NCBI GenBank assembly: GCA_029167225.1
Contig: JARFNK010000028.1
Coordinates: 1-40,000, forward strand
Source of the DNA: Sphingobium arseniciresistens
Lineage (GTDB): Bacteria; Pseudomonadota; Alphaproteobacteria; Sphingomonadales; Sphingomonadaceae
Direction: 5' to 3'
DNA: 40,000 bases
Position 1 is the stretch's first letter; each line of letters starts with the position of its first letter. Below, piece by piece: positions 1-7,634 of the stretch. The translations under genes and the position numbers were made by a program. The notes beneath the pieces are model-generated. The model was given only the letters and a program-made list of their open reading frames with translations, did not search any database and was not told where the DNA came from.

Positions 1-68
1 CCCTGACCAGGGATGCCAGCGATAAAGAACTTCTCGAACTTCGGTCCCGTGGGCGTTGCGACGCCGCG
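1..68 (-). pseudogene. Possible fragment of a transposon-associated small ORF
   Basis: Read on the minus strand, one frame gives a peptide containing the motif EVLYRWHPWSG. This resembles the YRWHPxxG core of small proteins (DUF5372-like, from memory) that often accompany transposases. It is cut by the left edge and no start is visible. Another minus-strand frame from about position 80 is also open and begins with ATG, so the frame is not certain. The adjoining plus-strand IS3 tail makes mobile-element debris the best reading. Low confidence. Confidence 0.25.
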
Positions 69-160
69 TTGTACAACCATGTTCGGCCCCACTCGTCGCT
101 GGGAAATCGAACGCCTGCACAAGCGCGTCGGACATTCGTGCAGATGATAGCACCACGCCA
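69..160 (+). pseudogene. Remnant of IS3-family transposase OrfB C-terminus
   Basis: The peptide YNHVRPHSSLGNRTPAQA matches the conserved C-terminal tail of IS3-family integrases (Y-N-x-x-R-P-H-x-S-L-G-x-x-T-P). The in-frame sequence upstream, positions 3-68, does not look like transposase, so only the tail survives. The frame stays open to 365, but nothing after about residue 25 resembles a known protein. This is a second IS3 relic, distinct from the intact element at 3463-4703, whose own tail reads [12 protein letters not shown]. It marks the left part of the window as a mobile-element scar. Confidence 0.6.
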
Positions 161-283
161 GACGCGCTTGTGCAGGCGAGCGTGCCGGAATATTCAACCG
201 CAGGACTTTCGTTATGATCGAGGGACCGCCTGGGGACAGGTCACGGCTCATGCCCACGCTGAATCAGAGCTGGCCTTACATGA

Positions 284-541
284 AAGCCTTTTCCTGCAAC
301 GGGTCTGCTTAAAAACATTCAAAGTTCAAGCGATGATGGACCCACGGAACCCGGCAGCCCGCTAAATTGGATACTTGCGATTGCATGCTCGCGACGGCCC
401 CCTTTGGCAGCCCGGCGCATAGCCTTTCGGGGTGGCGACGAAATCGACGACGATACCCATCCTCGATATTTCTGGATGTTTATCGGTAGCTGCTCGATCA
501 TCGGAATAGCGCTTTTGATCCAAGCGGTGCTCAACCGTTAG
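284..541 (+). pseudogene. Possible C-terminal fragment of a small membrane protein
   Basis: A frame opens after the TGA at 281 and runs to TAG at 539-541. Its last third reads like real protein: an acidic stretch (DEIDDDTHPRY) followed by a hydrophobic segment, YFWMFIGSCSIIGIALLIQ, of transmembrane length, and a short basic tail. No start codon with a Shine-Dalgarno sequence is visible. If genuine, it is the 3' end of a gene broken by the insertion-sequence debris on its left. I do not recognise the family, and a chance open frame is possible. Confidence 0.25.
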
Positions 542-689
542 CGTCGGAGCGCACCAATCCAGTTTATGGGTCCGCGGCCTAAATGGTTCGTGCCGCGGCA
601 CCGATTCGTCGATGCGCCCTCTTGCGCGCCTCGACTGGAGACTCTAACGCCGATCTGAAGCAAATATTCATTGCTACGGGGGTTTGGGG

Positions 690-836
690 ATGAAATCCTT
701 AGGAACTGGCAACGGCGCTATTTCTAATGTCTTAGCCAGTCTCATTTACGCTTGTGCATTTCATGTCATCTTCTGTGCGGTCGGCTGTAAGTTTGTGCCA
801 ATCCCGTACCTATTCTATTCGAGAGTGAAACTTTGA
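690..836 (+). CDS. Possible 48-aa membrane ORF upstream of the sulfotransferase gene
   Basis: This ORF begins with ATG after a G-rich stretch and encodes 48 residues with one hydrophobic span (SLIYACAFHVIFCAVG). Its stop overlaps the TTG start of the next gene in a TTGA tetranucleotide, which would allow translational coupling. It is short, has no recognised domain and sits in AT-richer accessory DNA, so it may be a chance ORF. It could also simply be the untranslated leader of the sulfotransferase gene. Confidence 0.2.
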   Translation: MKSLGTGNGAISNVLASLIYACAFHVIFCAVGCKFVPIPYLFYSRVKL

Positions 837-1714
837 ACGGACAGAAACAGGTGTCTGCCGATTCGTCCCCTAGCGACATGGCTGCTCCAGTACGAACGGC
901 AGTCATCGTGCTTGGCATGCATCGGTCGGGAACGAGTGCGTTTGCGCGTGTGGCCAATCTCCTCGGATGCGATTTGCCACGTGATCTGATGCCACCTGAC
1001 AAAGGTAATGACCTTGGACATTGGGAATCCAACACGATCGTCGCTTTCAACGAGCGACTGCTAGCATCGGCGGGAAGCAAATGGAATGACTGGCTTCCAT
1101 TGAACAAAGGATGGAACAAGTCCGCTATCAGTTCCGCATTTCTGGCAGAAGCGCGGGACGTACTGCGCTCCGAATATGACAATTCTCCGTTGTTCGTGCT
1201 CAAAGATCCGCGGATCTGTCGCTTGGCGGCCGTTTGGCTGGACGTCATCGAAGATTTACAGATTCATCCGGTAATAGCCTTCCCTCTGCGCAACCCTTAT
1301 GAAGTGAGCAATTCGCTCGCGCAACGCGACGGTTCGGATCAGGGGTTTGGGCTGCTTCTATGGTTGCGCCATGTGCTTGAAGCGGAAGCAGCCACGCGTC
1401 ACCTTTCGCGCCATTTTTTTGGTTTCGATCAGTTGCTGTCGGACTGGGCGGGAGTCGTTGGTGGTCTCGAGCGGGCGACCGGGCTGCGCTTTCCTCGTCG
1501 TTCGGTTTCGGTAGAAGCCGAAATATCGGCATTTTTGACTGAAGATGCTAGGCACCAGCGTGCAGCGCCCTCAGCCGGATTAAGCGCTGATGTGCCGGTC
1601 TGGGTACGTGATACTTACGCAATTTTTCAGCGTTGGTGCCATGTTGGCGTACAATCTGACGATTTCGGGCGCCTTGACGAAATTCGCTCTGAATTCGATG
1701 CGGCGTCACCTTAA
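833..1714 (+). CDS. Sulfotransferase-family protein, polysaccharide locus
   Basis: The 293-residue product has the sulfotransferase-fold P-loop GMHRSGTS at residues 28-35, which would bind the 5'-phosphosulfate of PAPS. A second motif, FPLRNPYEVSNSLAQR near residues 150-165, fits the 3'-phosphate-binding arginine/serine region. This family occurs in many surface-glycan loci, where it is presumed to sulfate a sugar or act on a related glycan substrate; the acceptor cannot be read from sequence. The protein has no signal peptide, so it would act in the cytoplasm. The chosen start is TTG 833, preceded by GAGAG and overlapping the stop of an upstream mini-ORF. ATG 878, just before the P-loop region, is an alternative. 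The stop lies 17 bases before an 18-G homopolymer. Confidence 0.75.
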   Translation: MNGQKQVSADSSPSDMAAPVRTAVIVLGMHRSGTSAFARVANLLGCDLPRDLMPPDKGNDLGHWESNTIVAFNERLLASAGSKWNDWLPLNKGWNKSAISSAFLAEARDVLRSEYDNSPLFVLKDPRICRLAAVWLDVIEDLQIHPVIAFPLRNPYEVSNSLAQRDGSDQGFGLLLWLRHVLEAEAATRHLSRHFFGFDQLLSDWAGVVGGLERATGLRFPRRSVSVEAEISAFLTEDARHQRAAPSAGLSADVPVWVRDTYAIFQRWCHVGVQSDDFGRLDEIRSEFDAASP

Positions 1715-2192
1715 TTCGCTCACATCATTGCGGGGGGGGGGGGGGGGGGAGTTAAAATCGGTGGTGGCTTTGGCGATCACCAATAGTCCACAAAAAACTC
1801 GAAAAATAAATATTGTCCGGTGGCTCGGCCACTGCGCTGAACGACTCATAATACGCAACAAATCTAAAACCTGCAGCATGCTGCGATATCCGCTTTGCTC
1901 GCACCTCCAGAGACCCAATGTTTCAACGCCCTCAAGCACCACAGATTTCCCGGCCATCCGAATTCATATCAGCGATGCGCTGACCCTATGCTCCAATATG
2001 AATGTGGCCACTTGAGGAATGAGGCACCGGCCTACGCTATCGACGATTGCCGGCCTTCTCGGAGGCATTCTACTCACGCAATCGGAGCGCGGCTCAAATC
2101 ACACAATTTTATTACCAGTCGGTTGAATTACGATCGTTGGCAAGATGAGGGAATATCGGATAAAGCAAGATAGGATTGAAGAAGGGCGAGCA
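1715..2192. other. Gene-poor gap with G homopolymer
   Basis: These 478 bases between the sulfotransferase-like and dioxygenase-like genes hold no convincing coding region. Open frames exist on both strands, but none has a credible start, family motif or typical composition. The notable content is the G homopolymer at 1732-1749. The rest is AT-richer than the core part of the window. It may be a decayed gene or a long leader for the downstream gene. Confidence 0.5.
1732..1749 (+). repeat. 18-base poly-G homopolymer
   Basis: Eighteen consecutive G residues lie 17 bases after the stop codon of the sulfotransferase-family gene. Tracts of this length are prone to slipped-strand mispairing and also to sequencing and assembly error. 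It does not lie inside a recognised coding frame and is more than 440 bases upstream of the next gene, so a direct role in phase variation is not evident from position alone. Confidence 0.95.
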
Positions 2193-3359
2193 ATGTCACA
2201 GAATGAATTGGTGATCGAAAGCGAAGCGTCGATGAAACAAGCTCCACCTCGCCAGATGTTAGCTGATTTCGACCACGCTTTCTATAGAGCCACATACCCC
2301 GATGTGCGTGCTACGGGCCTCTCTGATGCCGCCCTTGAGGATCATTGGATGACGTATGGCCGCCATGAGGTTGCTGAAGGCAGGCGATCCCTTTCAGCGG
2401 ATTTTGACGAGGAGAAATATCTTTTGCTCCGGCCAGATGTGAAGTCGGCAATCGCGGCTGGAGCGTTTACATGCGCCTATGATCATTGGTTACAATTTGG
2501 GCGGGCAGAAAATGGACCGCATGGTCCTGGAAATGCTTTTTTGAGACGCCCCGGAGAATTGCCAGCAATCTTGACCAATGAACAGATAGCCCATTGGGAT
2601 CGAGATGGATTTCTCATCCTTCGTGGCTTAATCCCAACTGAGCGCTGCGACCGCTTGTCTGACCGGATCGACGCTCTTTGGTCAGATAGAATTGCAGCTC
2701 CATCCGTATCCATTGACGTGTCGCTGCATAACGAACGAACTGCGCGTATTCGGTTCAAGGAAGCTGAAGACGAAAGCCGTTTCACTCCATATAAACTCAA
2801 TGATCTTTTTATTTTCGACGATTGTGTACAGGATCTCGCCTTAGACGAGAATTTATGTACAGTATTGAGATGGATTTTAGATGCGGAACCAGCTTGCAGC
2901 GCTTCGTTGAATTTTGAGCGTGGTAGCACGCAGGTATTTCATCAAGATACGTTATACATGCCAGGCAAGACAGTTGGCGGGATGACGGCTGCGTGGTTTG
3001 CTCTGGAAGATGTGCTACCAACGGCAGGCCCTCTCGCATATTACCCGGGCAGCCATCAAATCCCATTATATCATTTCAGCACCGGACGACCGCATCAGGT
3101 GGATGCCGAGTTTGGCGCATATCATGAGTATATGTTTGCACAAATTGAACGACGCGGTCTGTGCGCGGAGACTTTCCTCCCACGCAAGGGAGACGTCCTC
3201 ATTTGGCACGAGCGCCTTTTCCACTCTGGAACTCCAATTATAGACATGAGCGCGACACGGAAAAGCCTGGTGACCCATTATTGGCGTGCGGATGAGTTGC
3301 CATATGGCAATGCTCTCCCTATTCGGGGTGCTTCAATTTGGAATCGTGATCCGGTGTAA
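2193..3359 (+). CDS. Phytanoyl-CoA dioxygenase-family protein with N-terminal tandem repeats
   Basis: The 388-residue product has a PhyH-type Fe(II)/2-oxoglutarate oxygenase domain from about residue 130 to the end. The likely metal ligands are H250-x-D252 in VFHQDTLY and H344 in RLFHSGTP, with R356 as candidate 2-oxoglutarate contact. Residues 26-105 contain two tandem copies of a module, FDxxFYxxxYPDV...HWxxYGRxEGR and FDEEKYLLLRPDV...HWLQFGRAENG, seen N-terminally in proteins of surface-glycan loci. Substrate is unknown; hydroxylation or another oxidation of a sugar or lipid-linked intermediate is an inference. ATG 2193 is preferred over the in-frame 2145 because GAAGAAGGG precedes it at suitable distance. 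The gene is AT-richer than the core genes downstream, which fits acquisition with the locus. Confidence 0.8.
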   Translation: MSQNELVIESEASMKQAPPRQMLADFDHAFYRATYPDVRATGLSDAALEDHWMTYGRHEVAEGRRSLSADFDEEKYLLLRPDVKSAIAAGAFTCAYDHWLQFGRAENGPHGPGNAFLRRPGELPAILTNEQIAHWDRDGFLILRGLIPTERCDRLSDRIDALWSDRIAAPSVSIDVSLHNERTARIRFKEAEDESRFTPYKLNDLFIFDDCVQDLALDENLCTVLRWILDAEPACSASLNFERGSTQVFHQDTLYMPGKTVGGMTAAWFALEDVLPTAGPLAYYPGSHQIPLYHFSTGRPHQVDAEFGAYHEYMFAQIERRGLCAETFLPRKGDVLIWHERLFHSGTPIIDMSATRKSLVTHYWRADELPYGNALPIRGASIWNRDPV

Positions 3360-3421
3360 AGCTGCTTTTGCGGCCGTCCCGATTTTGTCGTGTTACACCG
3401 GGATGAATTCAACGAGAGCAC

Positions 3422-3462
3422 TTACTCGACCATGGTAGAAATGTAGCGAAGCGTCCACCCGG
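3422..3462 (-). pseudogene. Possible gene end truncated by the IS element
   Basis: On the minus strand, a frame emerging from the IS left end reads GWTLRYISTMVE followed by TAA at 3424-3422. Only about 12 codons lie outside the element. It looks protein-like but is too short to assign. If real, it is the 3' end of a gene whose remainder was lost or displaced when the IS inserted. No matching 5' part is recognisable on the other flank, which instead holds an IS66 fragment. Confidence 0.2.
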
Positions 3463-3507
3463 TGATGTGCTCCCCTGAAATGTGACCGATTTTGAGTAGA
3501 GTCCGAC
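3463..3507 (+). repeat. Left terminal inverted repeat of the IS407-group element
   Basis: This matches the reverse complement of 4660-4703 over two blocks: the outer 16 bases (TGATGTGCTCCCCTGA against TGACGTGCTCCCCTGA, one mismatch) and an inner TAGAGTCCG block, with a diverged, gapped stretch between. The right repeat is one base shorter. Confidence 0.8.
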
Positions 3508-3526
3508 GCGAAGGAGTCGGACGAAA

Positions 3527-3793
3527 ATGAAGCGGAGCAGGTTCAGCGAAGAGCAGATCATCGCGATCTTGAAGGAGCAGGAGGCCGGGATGGCGACGGC
3601 GGATGTGTGCCGCCGCCACGGGATCAGCTCGGCGACGTTCTACAAGTGGAAGTCGAAGTATGGCGGGCTGGAGGTATCCGAGGCCCGGCGTCTGCGCACG
3701 CTCGAGGAAGAGAACAGCCGGCTGAAGAAGCTGCTGGCCGAGGCGATGCTGGACAACGTGGTGCTGAAGGATCTGGCATCAAAAAAATGGTGA
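3527..3793 (+). CDS. IS3-family transposase OrfA (IS407 group)
   Basis: The 88-residue protein begins [17 protein letters not shown] and carries the helix-turn-helix of IS3 OrfA, with [22 protein letters not shown] at residues 26-47, then a leucine-zipper-like region ([20 protein letters not shown]) used for multimerisation. It binds the element's inverted repeats. The start has GAAGGAG upstream. Its last codons, AAA AAA TGG TGA, contain the slippery heptamer from which a -1 shift yields the OrfAB transposase. Translated alone it is normally an inhibitor or regulator of transposition. Confidence 0.9.
   Translation: MKRSRFSEEQIIAILKEQEAGMATADVCRRHGISSATFYKWKSKYGGLEVSEARRLRTLEEENSRLKKLLAEAMLDNVVLKDLASKKW
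3781..3787 (+). promoter_or_regulatory. A7 slippery site for -1 ribosomal frameshifting
   Basis: The heptamer A AAA AAA sits at the orfA end in the orfA reading phase, six bases before the orfA stop codon. A -1 slip moves ribosomes into the orfB frame at 3787, where the first codon is ATG, so orfB could also start independently. This arrangement is standard for IS3 elements. Confidence 0.8.
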
Positions 3794-4677
3794 CGCCCGG
3801 CGCTAAGCGGGATGCCGTCGCCCATGCCCGTGAGCATCACGGCTTGAGCGAGCGTCGGGCGTGCAACCTGGTCGGCGTTAGCCGGCGAGTGATCCGGTAT
3901 CGATCGTCGCGGCCGGACGATGGCCCGCTGCGGCAACGGCTGCGCGAGCTGGCGGCCGAGCGTCGCCGGTTCGGCTACCGGCGCCTGGGTTATCTGCTGG
4001 CTCGCGAAGGCATGACGCCCAACCACAAGAAGCTGCTGCGGGTCTATCGCGAGGAGAACCTGCGGGTCCGTCGCCGCGGTGGCCGCAAGCGCGCCCTGGG
4101 CACGCGGGCGCCGATGGTGCTGCCGGACGGCCCGAACCAGCGCTGGTCGTTGGACTTCGTCTCCGACACACTGACGTGCAGCCGGCGGTTCCGCATCCTG
4201 TGCGTGGTCGACGACTACACGCGGGAATGCCTGGCGCTGGTGGCCGACACGTCGCTATCGGGCGTGCGGGTCGCGCGGGAGCTGACGCGGCTGATCGGGA
4301 TACGCGGCAAGCCGCATACGGTGGTCAGCGACAACGGTACCGAACTGACCTCGTCGGCCATCCTGCGCTGGTCGCAAGAGCGGCGGGTCGAGTGGCATTA
4401 CATCGCCCCCGGCAAGCCGATGCAGAACGGCTTCGTCGAGAGCTTTAACGGGCGTCTGCGCGACGAATGCCTCAACGAGACGCTGTTCACATCGCTGCCG
4501 CATGCCCGCTTCGTGCTCGATGCCTGGCGGCACGACTACAACCACGTCAGGAAACACTCGAAACTGGGCGGGAGAACCCCCGCCGAGAAAGCCGGCCAAC
4601 CTGTCCGGGGGCATGCCCCCGGACAGGTTGCCATCACCTCAACCAACCATCATGAAGGAGCCGGACTCTACCTCTGA
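3787..4677 (+). CDS. IS3-family transposase OrfB, DDE integrase
   Basis: The 296-residue product in the -1 frame relative to orfA has the retroviral-integrase fold. Catalytic residues are visible: the first Asp in RWSLDFVSD, the second in VVSDNGTEL, and Glu in [11 protein letters not shown], with exactly 35 residues between the second Asp and the Glu (DD35E). The N-terminal HTH-like region ([19 protein letters not shown]) and C-terminal [17 protein letters not shown] tail are intact. The functional transposase is expected to be the OrfAB fusion made by frameshifting at 3781-3787. No internal stop or frameshift is seen, so the element may be active. Confidence 0.9.
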   Translation: MVTPGAKRDAVAHAREHHGLSERRACNLVGVSRRVIRYRSSRPDDGPLRQRLRELAAERRRFGYRRLGYLLAREGMTPNHKKLLRVYREENLRVRRRGGRKRALGTRAPMVLPDGPNQRWSLDFVSDTLTCSRRFRILCVVDDYTRECLALVADTSLSGVRVARELTRLIGIRGKPHTVVSDNGTELTSSAILRWSQERRVEWHYIAPGKPMQNGFVESFNGRLRDECLNETLFTSLPHARFVLDAWRHDYNHVRKHSKLGGRTPAEKAGQPVRGHAPGQVAITSTNHHEGAGLYL

Positions 4678-4703
4678 GTGGTAACAATCAGGGGAGCACG
4701 TCA
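4660..4703 (-). repeat. Right terminal inverted repeat of the IS407-group element
   Basis: Reverse complement begins TGACGTGCTCCCCTGA and contains TAGAGTCCGG further in, matching the left repeat at 3463-3507. It overlaps the 3' end of orfB. Confidence 0.8.
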
Positions 4704-4710
4704 CCCCCAG

Positions 4711-4776
4711 CACCGTCTCCATGAACTGCTTCCCTGGAACTGGCGCACCGTAGAGGATCAACGCGAAGCCGCCTGA
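4711..4776 (+). pseudogene. IS66-family transposase C-terminal remnant
   Basis: The frame reads HRLHELLPWNWRTVEDQREAA and then stops. HxLxxLLPWNW is the characteristic C-terminal motif of IS66 TnpC transposases. The sequence starts directly beside the right end of the IS407-group element, and no IS66 sequence is recognisable on the other side. It is a dead fragment showing that at least two unrelated IS families have worked on this spot. Confidence 0.6.
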
Positions 4777-4952
4777 TCCGCGGCCTTCACCGAATGGCGG
4801 CGCATCGGAAACCTCCTCGATGCCTTCACATGCCTTCACCCCAGAAAAATGCCGCAATTATCTGCGAAACAGCGGATATGCGTCCGTGTAATCCCATCAA
4901 ACTCTAGCTGTTCGTTTATCTCACAGTTCGCGCTCTCAATGTACCATCTCCA

Positions 4953-5600
4953 TCACAGCGTGTCATACCGTTCGAGAGCTTCGTTAACATCATCGAATAT
5001 GGTCGCATGTCCCTGATGAATGATGACAGCTCTATTGCAAAAATTCCTTATGAAATCCGGGCTATGCGATGCCACAATCATCGATCTGTCTTGGCGCTTT
5101 TCAAACATCTCAATTTGACATTTTCGTTGAAAATTCTGATCGCCAACGAGGATGATCTCGTCGATCAGGTAACATTCAAATTCTATCGCTAGGGAAAGGG
5201 CAAAGGCCAAACGAGCGCGCATGCCAGAAGAATATGTCTTCACCGGCATCTTCAACTGCTTGCCCAACTCCGTAAAATCTTCAACGAAGCGCCGAATGTC
5301 GGCATACTCTCGCTGATATATGCGCGCGATGAAGCGGGCATTGTCGAGACCGGTCAGACTACCTTGGAAACCTCCGGCGAAACCTAGCGGCCAAGAAACC
5401 GACATGTCGCGAATGACTTTCCCGGAGGTTGGCATTTCCACCCCACCGATCAACTTGATCAACGTGCTTTTTCCAGCCCCGTTGCGGCCTAACAGACCCA
5501 CGCGGTCGCCACGTTCTATAGACAAATTCACATCGTTCAGCACGTGCTTGTGCCTGCCGCCGTGCAAATAAGATTTTGCGATGTTACTACAGATAATCAT
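4953..5600 (-). CDS. kpsT: Capsule polysaccharide ABC exporter, ATP-binding protein (KpsT-like)
   Basis: The 215-residue ATPase drives export of a lipid-linked capsular polysaccharide across the inner membrane with the KpsM-like permease. Walker A is GRNGAGKST at residues 38-46, the ABC signature is YSSGMR at 123-128, and Walker B is CYLIDE ending at D147-E148. The stretch GSLTGLDNARFIARIY at about 80-95 is typical of the KpsT/CtrD/BexA group. Length fits that group; there is no Wzt-type C-terminal carbohydrate-binding extension, which favours capsule rather than O-antigen export. It is the last gene of a three-gene minus-strand operon and overlaps the permease by 4 bases (ATGA). The symbol denotes family resemblance. 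Confidence 0.85.
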   Translation of the reverse strand: MIICSNIAKSYLHGGRHKHVLNDVNLSIERGDRVGLLGRNGAGKSTLIKLIGGVEMPTSGKVIRDMSVSWPLGFAGGFQGSLTGLDNARFIARIYQREYADIRRFVEDFTELGKQLKMPVKTYSSGMRARLAFALSLAIEFECYLIDEIILVGDQNFQRKCQIEMFEKRQDRSMIVASHSPDFIRNFCNRAVIIHQGHATIFDDVNEALERYDTL

Positions 5601-6394
5601 TCGACGGTCAGCTTACGGCGGACGCGACGGCAAAGGATGAGACCGATCAGGGTAGCGACTGCTGAGCAGATAATGGGATTCCAGATATTATAGTAAGCCG
5701 TTACTTCATCGCCCCAGATACCTTTACGCATCATCTCCATGCAGTTTACGAACGGAGATATGAGCAGAAATTCCCTTACATCCGGTGTCATCCACGAGAC
5801 CATATAGAACAGGCCGGAAAATGGGATCATGATATAAGTTGAGACCGGGATGAACTTTTCCATGACCTCGGATACTTCGGAAAGCGGGGCGATGATGAGG
5901 CATAGGGAGAAGCAGAAAATAGCATAGAGCCACCACCCCGCGATCAGGAGGCCAATGTTGGACGGGACAGGAAATTCCTCGAAACCGATCAGAACCACAG
6001 CCATAAAAAGATAGGCCATCATCCCACCAAGTATCTCGATAAGGAACCTCGACAGAATGAAATCTACGATCTTGACCTGGCGGTGATATAGCAAGCTCTG
6101 GTTGGCGGTAAAAACCGCGATACTGCGCGCTACTCCATGTCGGAACAAGGTGATCGGGATATAACCTGTCGCCACGAATGCAATCACGCTGACACCATGC
6201 TCGGTGGAGCCATGAGTGAAGTGCCATAAGAGGCCCACCAGCCCGGCAAACAGCAAGGGCTCAACCATGATCCACAAGAAGCCAATATTTTCCCGTCCGA
6301 AGCGAGTGATCAGTTCGCGGATCATCAAGGCATGAATGACACGAACCTGGACGGCCCAACCATTCTGAAATCGATGCAAGCGGCTCTTTGCCAC
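5597..6394 (-). CDS. kpsM: Capsule polysaccharide ABC exporter, permease (KpsM-like)
   Basis: The 265-residue integral membrane protein of the ABC-2 type has about six hydrophobic spans and the N-terminal signature ALMIRELITRFGRENIGFLW, characteristic of the KpsM/CtrC/BexB permeases. It pairs with the downstream ATPase, with which it overlaps by 4 bases. The start is GTG 6394, two bases after the stop of the KpsE-like gene, so the three genes are tightly coupled. It would form the inner-membrane channel for the finished polysaccharide. Confidence 0.85.
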   Translation of the reverse strand: MAKSRLHRFQNGWAVQVRVIHALMIRELITRFGRENIGFLWIMVEPLLFAGLVGLLWHFTHGSTEHGVSVIAFVATGYIPITLFRHGVARSIAVFTANQSLLYHRQVKIVDFILSRFLIEILGGMMAYLFMAVVLIGFEEFPVPSNIGLLIAGWWLYAIFCFSLCLIIAPLSEVSEVMEKFIPVSTYIMIPFSGLFYMVSWMTPDVREFLLISPFVNCMEMMRKGIWGDEVTAYYNIWNPIICSAVATLIGLILCRRVRRKLTVE

Positions 6395-6396
6395 GC

Positions 6397-7599
6397 TCAG
6401 TCTTCTGCCGCATGCTCAAGGACGCCAATCATGAACATCCACGCGATGAAATAGAGGCATATGGCTGCCCCAAATACGATAAGGACGCTCAGAAAGCGCT
6501 TGGGTAGAAGGGGGGTGTCCGGGGTATTTGGATCAACAACGCGTTCCAGATAATATTGCTGGCGCTGAGCCTCTGAGCGTGCCTGGACAAGAGCGGCATT
6601 GGCCGCTGTCAAGCTCGCAGTCGAGAACTCCTGCTCGACGAGAAGATTCTCATAACCCCCCAGCTTAGATGCCATGCCACTGCCGTTACCCACGACGCGG
6701 CTGTCCTGTGACGCAATTTGAACGGAAATCGCGTTAATGCGACTACGCATCGTAGGAATGGAAGGGTTGTTCGGTGTCAGGCGCTGCATCAGATCGAGCT
6801 GTGCCTGAAGCGCCGCGCGCTCCCCGATCATGGCGTTGGCGATTTCCAACACGCCGACGGCCTGCTTGCCGGGATCGATCAATGCCTGTGCGTTGCGATA
6901 TTGCGCCAGGGCGATACGTGCATTCTTGGCTCTTTGAGTAGCCAATTCGACCTGCTTTTGTGCCTCGACGATGCCCTTGCTCTGCACACGGTTGTTAAGC
7001 CGATTCACCATTGCCTCGCTTAGGTCAAGCAACTGGCGATTGATGATATAAGCGTCCTGCGGGGCAAATGCTTCGACCTTGATTGTTGCGGTCCCTGTTT
7101 CTGTGTCGATGCGCGCATCGACACGCTTGCCATAATATTTGAACAGGTTTTCAAAATTATTTTCTGCAAACGGCAGCGGAAAGCGGCTTAGAAAATCAAC
7201 CTGCGGCATCGAGAATTTATCACGAATGTCGATATTCTTTTCCAGTGCCTTGAGCGCGTCGCGCGAGCGGACATATGTCAAGACCTCGTTGGTCTGTTCT
7301 TGCCCACCGGATAGGCCAGTTGTCTGCATCAGATTGGCGAGCGTCGACATTTGCGACCGTTTCTGGTCCGGGCTTTTGATGACAAAGCGAGACTCAGAAA
7401 TAAAGACATCGGATGCGATCAGGCCATAATAGAGCGTAGCCAACAAGGTTGGCAGTGCGACCATCAGGAGGAACCAGCGGCGCTTCCTGAGCCATTGCGT
7501 CAAAGCGGAATGCTGGACCGGTGCCTCGGCCTCGACCGGGAACGAGGGATTAACGTTCATAAATCTGTGCCGTGCATAAAGGGGGTACTTAAGCGCCAT
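6397..7599 (-). CDS. kpsE: Capsule export inner-membrane/periplasmic protein (KpsE-like)
   Basis: The product of up to 400 residues is a polysaccharide co-polymerase-type protein of the KpsE/CtrB/BexC family. An N-terminal membrane span (WFLLMVALPTLLATLYYGLI) is followed by SDVFISESRFVIKSP, conserved in the family. A long helical, coiled-coil-rich periplasmic section follows, and a second span (LSVLIVFGAAICLYFIAWMF) lies near the C-terminus. It bridges the inner-membrane ABC transporter and the outer-membrane KpsD-like channel. The start is uncertain: ATG 7599 or ATG 7560 (MNVNPSF), neither with a clear Shine-Dalgarno. It is the first gene of the minus-strand operon and is divergent from the export lipoprotein gene. 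Confidence 0.85.
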   Translation of the reverse strand: MALKYPLYARHRFMNVNPSFPVEAEAPVQHSALTQWLRKRRWFLLMVALPTLLATLYYGLIASDVFISESRFVIKSPDQKRSQMSTLANLMQTTGLSGGQEQTNEVLTYVRSRDALKALEKNIDIRDKFSMPQVDFLSRFPLPFAENNFENLFKYYGKRVDARIDTETGTATIKVEAFAPQDAYIINRQLLDLSEAMVNRLNNRVQSKGIVEAQKQVELATQRAKNARIALAQYRNAQALIDPGKQAVGVLEIANAMIGERAALQAQLDLMQRLTPNNPSIPTMRSRINAISVQIASQDSRVVGNGSGMASKLGGYENLLVEQEFSTASLTAANAALVQARSEAQRQQYYLERVVDPNTPDTPLLPKRFLSVLIVFGAAICLYFIAWMFMIGVLEHAAED

Positions 7600-7634
7600 G
7601 CGCTAGGGCAACATGGTTCGGCGTGCAAGCCAGA

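Larger units (their letters stand above)
3463..4703 (+). mobile_element. Complete IS3-family insertion sequence, IS407 group
   Basis: The 1241-bp element contains orfA, a slippery A7 site and orfB, and is bounded by imperfect terminal inverted repeats. The left end is TGATGTGCTCCCCTGA and the right end, read inward on the minus strand, TGACGTGCTCCCCTGA; similarity continues to about 45 bp including a shared TAGAGTCCG. The TGA...TCA termini and the OrfA sequence are typical of the IS407 group. That group usually makes a 4-bp target duplication, but the flanks here (CCGG left, CCCC right) do not match. The element is much more GC-rich than its surroundings. It separates the dioxygenase gene from the exporter genes. 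Confidence 0.85.

Noticed and set aside
4820-4839. Tandem 10-bp repeat ATGCCTTCAC x2
   Set aside because: Only two copies in IS debris; no sign of a CRISPR array or functional repeat.
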